From Flavobacterium sp. UBA5153 (GTDB lineage Bacteria > Bacteroidota > Bacteroidia > Flavobacteriales > Flavobacteriaceae), in the NCBI GenBank assembly GCA_002413745.1, contig DHXP01000031.1:81881-145880 (forward strand): a DNA stretch of 64,000 nt, read 5' to 3'. Positions 57,748 through 64,000 of the stretch are shown here, one piece after another; within the stretch, counting starts at the first letter, position 1; each line of letters starts with the position of its first letter. The translations under genes and the position numbers were made by a program. The notes beneath the pieces are model-generated. The model was not told the origin of the DNA. It searched no databases and was given only the letters and a program-made list of their open reading frames with translations.

Positions 57748-58161
57748 TTATTTTTTTTTCTTATTTACTTCCAGTTCTCTAATGTAATTTACCAACTTCC
57801 ATCGTTGATCTTCCGTCAATAACTCTTCATAAGTCGCCATTGGAGCTTTTCCATGGGTTATTTTCCAGAAAATGTTACCATCAGTTTCATTTACAACTTT
57901 TAAAGCGAGAAAATCCGCTGGTTTTCGCTCAAGGCTTAATCCAGCTTCACCATTACCTTCCCCTGTTAGACCGTGGCATAAAACACACATCTGGTTAAAA
58001 ATTCTCTTTCCATCGGCTGTGGCGTTTGAATTTCCTTTAAATGGATTTTTTGGGGAATTTGAATATTCTGGAGCTGACCAACTGCTGGGTTGAGCAACGA
58101 TTTCATTACTCCCAATAATTATCAATGCTATTACTATTAATACTGAACAATTTTTTTTCAT
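57748..58161 (-). CDS. Monoheme c-type cytochrome, periplasmic
   Basis: A 137-residue exported cytochrome. After a signal peptide ending near IVAQ it has one heme-binding motif CVLCH (in NQMCVLCHGLTGEGNG). A downstream Met (in GKAPMATYEELLTEDQRW) is the likely sixth ligand. The WKLVNYIREL C-terminal helix is typical of class I cytochromes. It stands alone, so its redox partner is unknown; a role as electron carrier in the periplasm is inferred from the fold. Confidence 0.9.
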   Translation of the reverse strand: MKKNCSVLIVIALIIIGSNEIVAQPSSWSAPEYSNSPKNPFKGNSNATADGKRIFNQMCVLCHGLTGEGNGEAGLSLERKPADFLALKVVNETDGNIFWKITHGKAPMATYEELLTEDQRWKLVNYIRELEVNKKKK

Positions 58162-58294
58162 TGGATTAAAGTTTAGATTAAGTATAGTAAAGTTACCATA
58201 GTTTTTTGAAAAATAAAATGATATTTATCACAAATTAATTAAAAATTCAAATTAATTAAACAATTTAACCAAATTAAGAATTTGATTTGGATAA

Positions 58295-58682
58295 AAAACT
58301 GTTGCGGCTTACTTTTTATAAAAAAAAATCAACTGCAAAATATAATTCGTACTGATAAAATTGGATTCTTTTCTATTTAATACTATTATTAACCCGTTGG
58401 GTGCAATTAATAGAAATTTCAAATTGTACTAAAATATAAAATTTTAACGCATAGATTCATAGAAAAAAGAACTAGATAGACCAATTCTTGGTTGCGCATA
58501 GCTATGTTTTGCTATACAAAAGTGAAACGTCTATACAAAATCATTAAAAACTATGTTTCTATGTGTTAAAAAATAATCAAATTTGAATTACACCCAACGG
58601 GTTATTATTATATTCATTCCCTTTGAAGCTACAAAGTAAAAAATAAATTTTATCTTCCTAATTAAGTATACAGCCTGTCTTT
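58295..58682 (-). pseudogene. Degenerate partial copy of the GAPN-type gene's 3' end, split by a repeat element
   Basis: The DNA at 58295-58390 aligns with 58747-58838, the intact gene's last codons and part of its terminator. The DNA at 58604-58636 aligns with about 58847-58878, slightly further upstream in the gene; homology may trail on to about 58682. Read on the minus strand the copy gives VASKGNEY, then after the insert LNRKESNFISTNYIL, against VASKDIDY and [15 protein letters not shown] in the intact gene. Its stop codon is changed to CAG. Identity looks near 80 percent by eye. The rest of the gene is missing. Confidence 0.75.
58391..58603. mobile_element. 213-bp palindromic (MITE-like) element with perfect 13-bp terminal inverted repeats
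   Basis: AACCCGTTGGGTG at 58391-58403 is matched by its exact inverse at 58591-58603. A second nested pair, 21 bp with 18 matches, lies at 58442-58462 and 58551-58571 (TTTTAAC...CATAG). GATAGAC / GTCTAT and CATAGCTATG sit near the centre. ATTATT flanks both ends (58385-58390 and 58604-58609) like a target-site duplication. It has no coding capacity and interrupts the degenerate GAPN copy. Confidence 0.75.
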
Positions 58683-58731
58683 TTATCCTATTATTCAAAT
58701 AGTTCCATTCCATATTCGAATTCATAAAAAA

Positions 58732-58760
58732 AACCGCAACAGTCATAAACTGTTGCGGTT
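58732..58760 (-). terminator. Terminator of the GAPN-type dehydrogenase gene
   Basis: AACCGCAACAG (58732-58742) and CTGTTGCGGTT (58750-58760) pair perfectly. On the minus strand a T8 run follows. Confidence 0.88.
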
Positions 58761-58779
58761 CCTATTTAAAAAAAATCAA

Positions 58780-60360
58780 TTACAAAATATAATCCGTATT
58801 GATGAAATTTGATTCTTTGCTGTTCAATAATTCCTGTAAAATTTTGTTGTTGTAATCAATGTCTTTTGAAGCCACAAAGGTTCTAATAGAGAACGATCGC
58901 AACGCATCGTGAATACTTAAAGTCCCCACAGCAGAATCTTTCCTTCCCGTAAACGGAAATACATCAGGCCCTCTTTGGCAAGAACTATTCAAGTTCACTC
59001 TACAAACCAAATTGACCAAAGTATCAATAAGCGGTGCAATAGTCTTTATATTTTGACCAAACAAACTTACCTGTTGACCATAATTAGACTCAGCCATATC
59101 GTTTAATGGTTCTTGAATGTTTTTGAAAGAAATAATTGGCACAACCGGACCAAACTGTTCTTCATGATACACACGCATTTCCTTATTTATTGGATACAAA
59201 ACAGCCGGAAAGATAAAATTATCTGAAAGCTCTCCCCCTTTTGCGTTAATAACTTTTGCCCCTTTACTTGTGGCATCATCAATCAATTCTTGGATATAAG
59301 CGGGCTTGTCTTTTTCCGGTAAAGGAGTAAGAAAGACTGATTTGTCCCAAGGATTTCCAAAAGTTAGTGCATCCACTTTGGCAGCAAATCGCTTATTAAA
59401 TTCATCCGCGATAGTTTCATGAACATATAATATCTTCAATGCCGTACAACGCTGCCCATTAAAGGATAAAGATCCTGCAACGCATTCCTGAATAGCCAAA
59501 TCTAAGTTAGCATCCGGTAAAATTATCGCTGGGTTTTTTGCCTCTAACCCTAATACTAAACGCAATCTATTTTTGTTGGGATGCAAATCTTGCAAAGCAA
59601 TCGCCGATTTACTATTCCCGATTAAAGCCAAAATAGAAACCCGCCCCGATTTCATAATTGGTGAAGCTACCTCACGACCACGACCATATAATATATTGAT
59701 TACTCCTTTTGGAAAACTGCTTCTAAAAGCCTCCAATAAGGGCGAAATTAATAAAACTCCATGTTTGGCTGGTTTAAAAATAACAGGATTTCCCATAATT
59801 AATGCCGGAATCAACAAAGAAAAGGTTTCATTCAAAGGATAATTATAAGGCCCAAGGCATAATACAACACCTAGCGGACCTCTTCGTACCATGGCATTTA
59901 TACCTTGTACTTTACTAAATCGAGCACTGCGGCTGTTTAATTCTTTGTAACTTTCAATAGTATCATAAATATATTCTACGGTTCTGTCAAATTCTTTTTC
60001 TGAATCACCCAATGATTTACCAATTTCCCACATCAAAAGCTTAACCACTTCACTTCGGGTCGCTTTCATTTGTGTGACAAAATTATCCATACATTTTATG
60101 CGATCCACCACTTTCATTGTAGGCCACAAACCTTGCCCCTTATTGTATGCGGCATCTGCGGCATCAACGGCTTCCATGGCTTCTTTTTCTCCCATAAAAG
60201 GGATTGAACCCAACAAAGTAGGTTCGTATTTTTCGGTAGACGAAATCGTGGAAAAAACAGATGTGGTTTGTCCTGTCCATTTTTTTAATTCACCGTCGAC
60301 TAAATAAGTGTCTTGAATAAGTAGTGAGCTAATTTGAAATTCTTGTGGTATTGTATTCAT
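58780..60360 (-). CDS. NADP-dependent glyceraldehyde-3-phosphate dehydrogenase-like (GAPN-type aldehyde dehydrogenase)
   Basis: A 526-residue aldehyde dehydrogenase closest to non-phosphorylating GAPN, which oxidises glyceraldehyde 3-phosphate to 3-phosphoglycerate with [26 protein letters not shown] is the substrate and cofactor region, [10 protein letters not shown] the cofactor strand, and the nucleophile is Cys305 in [10 protein letters not shown]. The catalytic Glu motif, normally ELGGK, reads GLEAK at 271-275, so the usual Glu position is Gly271 while Glu273 is nearby. A degenerate copy of its 3' end lies downstream. The rhodanese gene lies 55 bp upstream on the same strand. Confidence 0.85.
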   Translation of the reverse strand: MNTIPQEFQISSLLIQDTYLVDGELKKWTGQTTSVFSTISSTEKYEPTLLGSIPFMGEKEAMEAVDAADAAYNKGQGLWPTMKVVDRIKCMDNFVTQMKATRSEVVKLLMWEIGKSLGDSEKEFDRTVEYIYDTIESYKELNSRSARFSKVQGINAMVRRGPLGVVLCLGPYNYPLNETFSLLIPALIMGNPVIFKPAKHGVLLISPLLEAFRSSFPKGVINILYGRGREVASPIMKSGRVSILALIGNSKSAIALQDLHPNKNRLRLVLGLEAKNPAIILPDANLDLAIQECVAGSLSFNGQRCTALKILYVHETIADEFNKRFAAKVDALTFGNPWDKSVFLTPLPEKDKPAYIQELIDDATSKGAKVINAKGGELSDNFIFPAVLYPINKEMRVYHEEQFGPVVPIISFKNIQEPLNDMAESNYGQQVSLFGQNIKTIAPLIDTLVNLVCRVNLNSSCQRGPDVFPFTGRKDSAVGTLSIHDALRSFSIRTFVASKDIDYNNKILQELLNSKESNFINTDYIL

Positions 60361-60415
60361 TATAAAAGTGTTATGTTTTTTATTTTAAAATATAAAAAAG
60401 AGGCGCACACCTCCT

Positions 60416-60733
60416 TTAATCTTCCGGATAAACTATATCTCCACTCCATTCTATAATTCCTCCAAGTAAATTATAGGCATGGTCAAAACCCAATTCGTCC
60501 ATGATTTCACATGCCTGTTCACTCCTGATACCTGAGCGACAGTATACATAATAATTCTTGGTTTTATCTAATGCTTCCAGTTTTTTAATAAACTCATATC
60601 CTTCGTAAATATCCATAATTATGGCATTCGGAATAATTCCGTCATTGCACTCCTCTTCGGTTCTTACATCCAATATTACTGAATTTTCATCAGCCTCAAG
60701 TTGAGAAACCCATTCTTCTTGTGTTAAATTCAT
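60416..60733 (-). CDS. Single-domain rhodanese-like sulfurtransferase
   Basis: A 105-residue rhodanese domain. The active-site loop is CRSGIRS, with the cysteine in YVYCRSGIRSEQACEIM; VILDVRTEEE is the conserved N-terminal signature and YNLLGGIIEW the C-terminal one. The frame is open to 60784, but MNLTQEEWVSQLE at 60733 gives the normal start. It is cytoplasmic and probably acts in sulfur transfer or relay to unknown acceptors. The GAPN-type gene follows 55 bp downstream. Confidence 0.9.
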   Translation of the reverse strand: MNLTQEEWVSQLEADENSVILDVRTEEECNDGIIPNAIIMDIYEGYEFIKKLEALDKTKNYYVYCRSGIRSEQACEIMDELGFDHAYNLLGGIIEWSGDIVYPED

Positions 60734-61102
60734 TATATAGTTTTTGGTAAAAATACAATGTTTTTGCCTAACAATAATCGACACAATTGTTAATTAGACA
60801 ATAATTTGAAGAAAACGTTTTCGCATAAACGTAAAATACAATAAATTATGAATTTATCAAATAAATCACAAAATAATTGATTAAACATACCAATGATACT
60901 GTTACATTATTTTTTATTCATATTTATTACTAATTTACACATTGAACAATTCATTTAAAACACACTCTTTTTGGATAAATTTTCCATAAATTTAATTCAA
61001 ATTAATTTTATGTATTAGCCAAAAAAATAGCACACAATCTTTGCGGCAAAATTTTAATATTACATTTATAAAAATTATTTATATAAAAAAATTATCAAAA
61101 CA
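60734..61102. other. AT-rich intergenic region between divergent rhodanese and marR genes, with one palindrome
   Basis: No open frame of note. GAAAACGTTTTC at 60811-60822 is a perfect 12-bp palindrome with a central CG, of the general form used by LacI-family operators. It lies 78 bp upstream of the rhodanese start. Nothing else stands out until the marR promoter. Confidence 0.5.
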
Positions 61103-61145
61103 TTTGTACATACAAACAAAATTATTGTATATTTGTATCTACAAA
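61103..61145 (+). promoter_or_regulatory. marR promoter overlapped by two identical operator palindromes
   Basis: Promoter boxes are TTTG (61103-61106) and TATATTTG (61128-61135), spaced by 21 bp. TTTGTA-N2-TACAAA occurs at 61103-61116 and again at 61132-61145, each with perfect arms; the first covers the -33 box and the second the end of the -7 box. A further half-site TACAAA lies at 61155-61160, just before the ATG at 61162. Confidence 0.75.
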
Positions 61146-61161
61146 TTACATATATACAAAT

Positions 61162-61617
61162 ATGAAGATTGAAGAAGAAATAAAAAGCACAATCCCATTA
61201 GATAATTCCAAAAAAATTATCTTGAATGTCTTGTATACGCAAAACGTGATCACTGATAGATTTAATGAAATATTGAAGCCCTATGAATTGTCGGGAGAGC
61301 AATATAATGTATTGAGAATATTAAGAGGTCAAAAAGGAAATCCGGCAAATATGTTCGTTATACAGGAACGCATGTTGGCCAAAACAAGCAATACCACTCG
61401 ATTAGTCGATAAATTATTATTAAAAAAATTGGTGACACGAAACGTTTGCCCTGAAAATAGAAGGAAAATAGAAGTCTTAATCACTCCAAAAGGGTTAGAC
61501 GTTTTAACCGAATTGGATCCCAAAGTAATAGAACACGAACAATTTTTTTCAAAAAATTTGAATCCGGAAGAATTGGAACAATTAAATCAATTATTAGAAA
61601 AATACAGAAATCAATAA
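61162..61617 (+). CDS. MarR family transcriptional regulator
   Basis: A 151-residue winged-helix regulator. Dimerisation helices flank the DNA-binding core: YELSGEQYNVLRILRG, MFVIQERMLAKTSNTTRLVDKLLLKKLVTR (recognition helix) and ENRRKIEVLITPKGLDVL (wing). It is followed 16 nt later by the nitroreductase gene and then yceI. Two identical palindromes overlap its promoter, so it very likely represses itself and the downstream genes until a ligand binds. The ligand is unknown. Confidence 0.93.
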   Translation: MKIEEEIKSTIPLDNSKKIILNVLYTQNVITDRFNEILKPYELSGEQYNVLRILRGQKGNPANMFVIQERMLAKTSNTTRLVDKLLLKKLVTRNVCPENRRKIEVLITPKGLDVLTELDPKVIEHEQFFSKNLNPEELEQLNQLLEKYRNQ

Positions 61618-61633
61618 ACATAAATCACAAACT

Positions 61634-62266
61634 ATGAGTCATTTTTTAAACAATCAAAACTGGAGATATGCAACAAAGAAATTTGATGCTGCCAAAAAAA
61701 TTTCAACCGAAGATTTAAATACTCTAAAAGAGGCAATTAGATTAAGTTCTTCTTCTTTTGGTTTACAACCTTACAAAGTAATTATTGTGGAAAATCCTGA
61801 ATTGAGAGCAAAATTACAACCTGCATGCTGGGGACAATCTCAAATTGTTGATGCTTCCCATTTAATCGTTTTTGCAAACCAAACTAATATTGGAGATAGA
61901 GAAATCGATTCCTACCTGAAAAATGTTAGTGAAACCAGAAGCATTCCAAGTGAATCTTTGGCGGGTTATGGTGACTTCATGAAATCTAATATTACCTCTC
62001 TTTCTGAAGATGCCAAAAACATCTGGACATCTAAACAAACCTATTTGGCTCTAGGAAATTTATTAAATGCCGCAGCCGAATTGAAAATAGATGTCACTCC
62101 AATGGAAGGTTTTGTTCCGGCACAAGTAAATGAAATATTAGGATTAGACAAATTGGGGCTTAACGCATCTTTAATGGCAACATTGGGCTACAGACATGCA
62201 GAAGACGCAACGCAACATCACAAAAAAGTCAGAAAGTCTAATGAAGAATTATTTATCACACTTTAA
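61634..62266 (+). CDS. Nitroreductase-family NAD(P)H-dependent oxidoreductase
   Basis: A 210-residue FMN enzyme of the NfsB type. RYATKKFDAAKKIS near the start and RLSSSSFGLQPYKVIIVENPEL form the FMN-binding region, ALGNLLNAAAELKIDVTPMEGF is the second cofactor segment, and ATLGYRHAEDATQHHKKVRKS is the C-terminal signature. It reduces quinones or nitroaromatics with NAD(P)H. It is cotranscribed with marR (16-nt gap) and probably with yceI (28-nt gap). Confidence 0.92.
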   Translation: MSHFLNNQNWRYATKKFDAAKKISTEDLNTLKEAIRLSSSSFGLQPYKVIIVENPELRAKLQPACWGQSQIVDASHLIVFANQTNIGDREIDSYLKNVSETRSIPSESLAGYGDFMKSNITSLSEDAKNIWTSKQTYLALGNLLNAAAELKIDVTPMEGFVPAQVNEILGLDKLGLNASLMATLGYRHAEDATQHHKKVRKSNEELFITL

Positions 62267-62294
62267 TTATTAATTCACAAACAAATTTAACACA

Positions 62295-62861
62295 ATGAAA
62301 AACTTAAAATCAATTGCATTAGCATTAGTAATAGTTTTATCTACTTTATCAGTAACAGCCCAAACCAAGAAAGTTGACACTTCAAAAAGTTCAATCAACT
62401 GGTTAGCAAAAAAAGTGACCGGACAACATAATGGAACCATAAATCTGAAGGATGGCGCTTTAGTTTTCAAAGGGAAAAAATTAGTTGGCGGAACTTTCTC
62501 CGTTGATATGACAAGCATAAATGATCTTGATTTAACCGGAGATTACAAAGGAAAACTGGAAGGTCACTTAAAATCTGACGACTTTTTTGCTGCTGAAAAA
62601 TTCCCAACCTCAACACTTGTTTTCAAAACTATTGCCGCAAAAAGCAAAGATAATTATACTGTAACCGCTGATTTGACCATAAAAGGAATTACAAATCCAG
62701 TTACTTTTGACATAGCTGTCACCGAAAATTCTGCTACTGCCAATTTAAAAATTGACAGAACAAAATATGACATCAAATTCAGGTCAACCAATTTCTTTGA
62801 AAACCTGGGAGACAAGGCAATCTATGATGATTTTGAGTTAACTGTAGCTTTAAAATTCTAA
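62295..62861 (+). CDS. YceI family secreted lipocalin-like protein
   Basis: A 188-residue exported protein with a signal peptide ending near TAQTKK. It has the YceI beta-barrel signature: SSINWLAKKVTGQHNGTINLKDG, GGTFSVDMTSINDLDLTGDYKGKLEGHLKSDDFF, KFPTSTLVFKTI and LTIKGITNPVTFDI. YceI proteins bind isoprenoid or lipid ligands in the periplasm. Its place behind marR and a nitroreductase, a common grouping in this family, suggests a shared stress or quinone-related role. Confidence 0.94.
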   Translation: MKNLKSIALALVIVLSTLSVTAQTKKVDTSKSSINWLAKKVTGQHNGTINLKDGALVFKGKKLVGGTFSVDMTSINDLDLTGDYKGKLEGHLKSDDFFAAEKFPTSTLVFKTIAAKSKDNYTVTADLTIKGITNPVTFDIAVTENSATANLKIDRTKYDIKFRSTNFFENLGDKAIYDDFELTVALKF

Positions 62862-62882
62862 TTTCAAATACAATCTTCTACA

Positions 62883-62917
62883 AAATCCCAACGAGAAATT
62901 GTTGGGATTTGTTTTTT
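62883..62917 (+). terminator. Terminator of the marR-nitroreductase-yceI unit
   Basis: AAATCCCAAC (62883-62892) and GTTGGGATTT (62901-62910) pair perfectly and are followed by GTTTTTTT. Confidence 0.88.
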
Positions 62918-62983
62918 TAATTGCATTTCAGCACATAAAAACATAACAAAATCATAAAAAATAGTATTTTTTGTTTATTCTGT

Positions 62984-63014
62984 TTGGATAATCAAATTTC
63001 ATTTATATATTTGT
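62984..63014 (+). promoter_or_regulatory. Promoter of the trp operon
   Basis: TTTG (62984-62987) and TATATTTG (63007-63014) are 19 bp apart, a full match to the Bacteroidetes consensus. The leader transcript up to the leader peptide would be about 95 nt. Confidence 0.75.
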
Positions 63015-63112
63015 GGCAAGAAATCATGAAATGAGCATAAAGAAAATTCATCGCTAACACTGATGAAAATATGCGAATTCCATATTCCTTTAAAGAAAAA
63101 TATTAGATTCGT

Positions 63113-63169
63113 ATGAAAACAATTACAAACAATACTTGGTGGTGGAACAATTTACGTCAAACGTCGTGA
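63113..63169 (+). CDS. trpL: trp operon leader peptide
   Basis: An 18-residue frame, MKTITNNTWWWNNLRQTS, with three Trp codons in a row (TGG at 63137-63145) and a TGA stop. It sits about 100 nt after the trp promoter and 35 nt before the attenuator hairpin. Ribosome stalling on these codons when charged tRNA-Trp is scarce should free the RNA just after the stop to pair with the terminator's 5' arm. This arrangement corresponds to the leader known as the Bacteroid-trp motif, from memory. Confidence 0.85.
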   Translation: MKTITNNTWWWNNLRQTS

Positions 63170-63203
63170 ACAAAGCTCCTGTAGTATTAAAACTATAAAT
63201 ATA

Positions 63204-63234
63204 AAAGGCTTGTCATCACGACAGGCCTTTTTTT
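63204..63234 (+). terminator. trp attenuator (rho-independent)
   Basis: AAAGGCTTGTC (63204-63214) and GACAGGCCTTT (63220-63230) form a stem with one wobble, followed by a T-run to 63234. The competing antiterminator would be ACAAAGCTCCT (63170-63180) with AGGCTTGT (63206-63213), directly after the leader peptide stop. Confidence 0.8.
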
Positions 63235-63289
63235 ATGCTCATCAGTACTGACAAGTCGCGAGTTGTCTTTATCAAAAAACAAAAATGAA

Positions 63290-64000
63290 ATGAAAACATT
63301 TACACTAAATACAAATTACAAACAAATCCTTGCCGATACGATAACTCCCGTGAGTGTGTATTTTAAAATTCGGGATCAATTTCCCAACAGCTTGCTGCTG
63401 GAAAGTAGCGATTATCACGGCAATGACAACAGTTTTTCCTATATCTGCTGCAATCCGATTGCTTCCATAAAAATTGAAAACGAAACCATCCTCAAAACCT
63501 ATCCCGACGGAAGTTTTGAGAAAATTGCCATTGATGCGAATACCAATATCCCGCAAGTAATTCAGGAATTTTCGGGACAATTCAAATCCGAGAAAAACGA
63601 TTTCAAATTCATAACCAATGGATTGTTTGGTTACATATCCTATGATGCCGTTCGTTATTTCGAAAAAGTAACTATCGCCAAAAAAGACAACAGTATTTCT
63701 ATTCCAGATATCTATTATGCTGTTTACCAAAACATCATAGCCATCAATCATTTTAAAAACGAAGCTTATATTTTCTGTCACAGTTTAGACGGGAAAAATA
63801 ATATTTCGGAAATCGAGCAATTATTACAATCCAGAAATATTGCTTCCTATAAATTTTCGAAAGAAGGAGAAGGTTTTTCGAATTTGACAGACGAAGAATT
63901 CAAGCATAATGTGGCTTTGGCCAAAAAACATTGTTTTAGAGGCGATGTGTTTCAATTGGTTTTGTCCCGACGATTTACCCAAGATTTCAAAGGAGACGAA
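63290..64000 (+). CDS. trpE: Anthranilate synthase component I, 3' end outside window
   Basis: First enzyme of tryptophan synthesis, making anthranilate from chorismate. The 237 codons present show the TrpE N-terminal domain: TPVSVYFKIRDQFPNSLLLESSD (feedback-site SLLES-like motif), FSYICCNPIASI, GLFGYISYDAVRYFE, and DEEFKHNVALAKKHCFRGDVFQLVLSRRF at the start of the chorismate-binding domain. The start at ATG 63290 follows the attenuator by 55 nt. An ATG at 63285 hits a stop at its third codon. Confidence 0.95.
   Translation, partial: MKTFTLNTNYKQILADTITPVSVYFKIRDQFPNSLLLESSDYHGNDNSFSYICCNPIASIKIENETILKTYPDGSFEKIAIDANTNIPQVIQEFSGQFKSEKNDFKFITNGLFGYISYDAVRYFEKVTIAKKDNSISIPDIYYAVYQNIIAINHFKNEAYIFCHSLDGKNNISEIEQLLQSRNIASYKFSKEGEGFSNLTDEEFKHNVALAKKHCFRGDVFQLVLSRRFTQDFKGDE

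Overview
The window is AT-rich chromosomal DNA from a member of the Flavobacteriaceae, most probably Flavobacterium or a close relative. Several things point there: promoter -7 boxes of the TAnnTTTG type with TTTG about 19-21 bases upstream; few Shine-Dalgarno sequences; the gene order DUF6913-dapA-bamD-rpoZ-coaBC-DUF4835-recN; rpsF-rpsR-rplI without ssb; a tmRNA tag of the GExNYALAA type; FabV as enoyl reductase; and a GH97 glucosidase. Nearly all of it reads as core genome. I see no prophage, CRISPR array, complete insertion sequence or tRNA gene.

Layout. 1-7.6 kb: M1 peptidase (cut by the window edge), aldose epimerase-like protein, lipoprotein hydrolase, GNAT acetyltransferase, DUF3575-like protein, VF530 protein, smpB, HTH-Fic protein and pcm. 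7.7-14.1 kb: an oxidoreductase, a two-TM orphan protein and a 3-hydroxyacyl-CoA dehydrogenase in tight array, then yggS, an exonuclease/GIY-YIG protein, miaA and an acyl-ACP thioesterase. 14.1-18.1 kb (minus strand): GT2, coaE and an RprX/RprY-like two-component pair. 18.2-26.0 kb (minus): DUF6913, dapA, bamD, rpoZ, coaBC, DUF4835, recN, fabV. 26.0-30.6 kb: a 5'-nucleotidase split over two genes, ligA, DUF6495. 30.8-39.1 kb: propeller protein, rpsF-rpsR-rplI, LytTR regulator, priA, yihY, nadC. 39.1-46.6 kb: a palindrome-rich gap, a 1.4-kaa hybrid sensor kinase, a ChbG-like deacetylase and a chromate transporter. 46.8-53.1 kb: M28 peptidase with GH97, an AlaDH/PNT-type dehydrogenase, a class C serine hydrolase. 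53.2-57.5 kb: tmRNA, then gluconate kinase, permease and 6-phosphogluconate dehydrogenase. 57.7-64 kb: cytochrome c, a GAPN-type dehydrogenase with a broken second copy of its 3' end, rhodanese, a MarR/nitroreductase/YceI group, and the trp operon leader with the start of trpE.

How genes fit together. SmpB and tmRNA supply both parts of trans-translation. The gluconate trio imports gluconate, phosphorylates it and decarboxylates 6-phosphogluconate. MarR probably controls itself and the nitroreductase/YceI genes through two identical operators placed on the two promoter boxes. The trp operon is preceded by a leader peptide with three tandem Trp codons and an attenuator.

Most interesting signals: (1) a 213-bp nested palindromic element with perfect 13-bp terminal inverted repeats, inserted in a degenerate copy of the GAPN gene's 3' end; (2) a 28-bp perfect palindrome inserted in frame within yggS; (3) a DEDDh exonuclease/GIY-YIG protein with a UvrC-like four-cysteine Fe-S motif; (4) a GAPN-like enzyme whose catalytic-glutamate position is glycine; (5) large nested inverted repeats upstream of the hybrid kinase. 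I did not find a clear multi-gene system that looks wholly undescribed.
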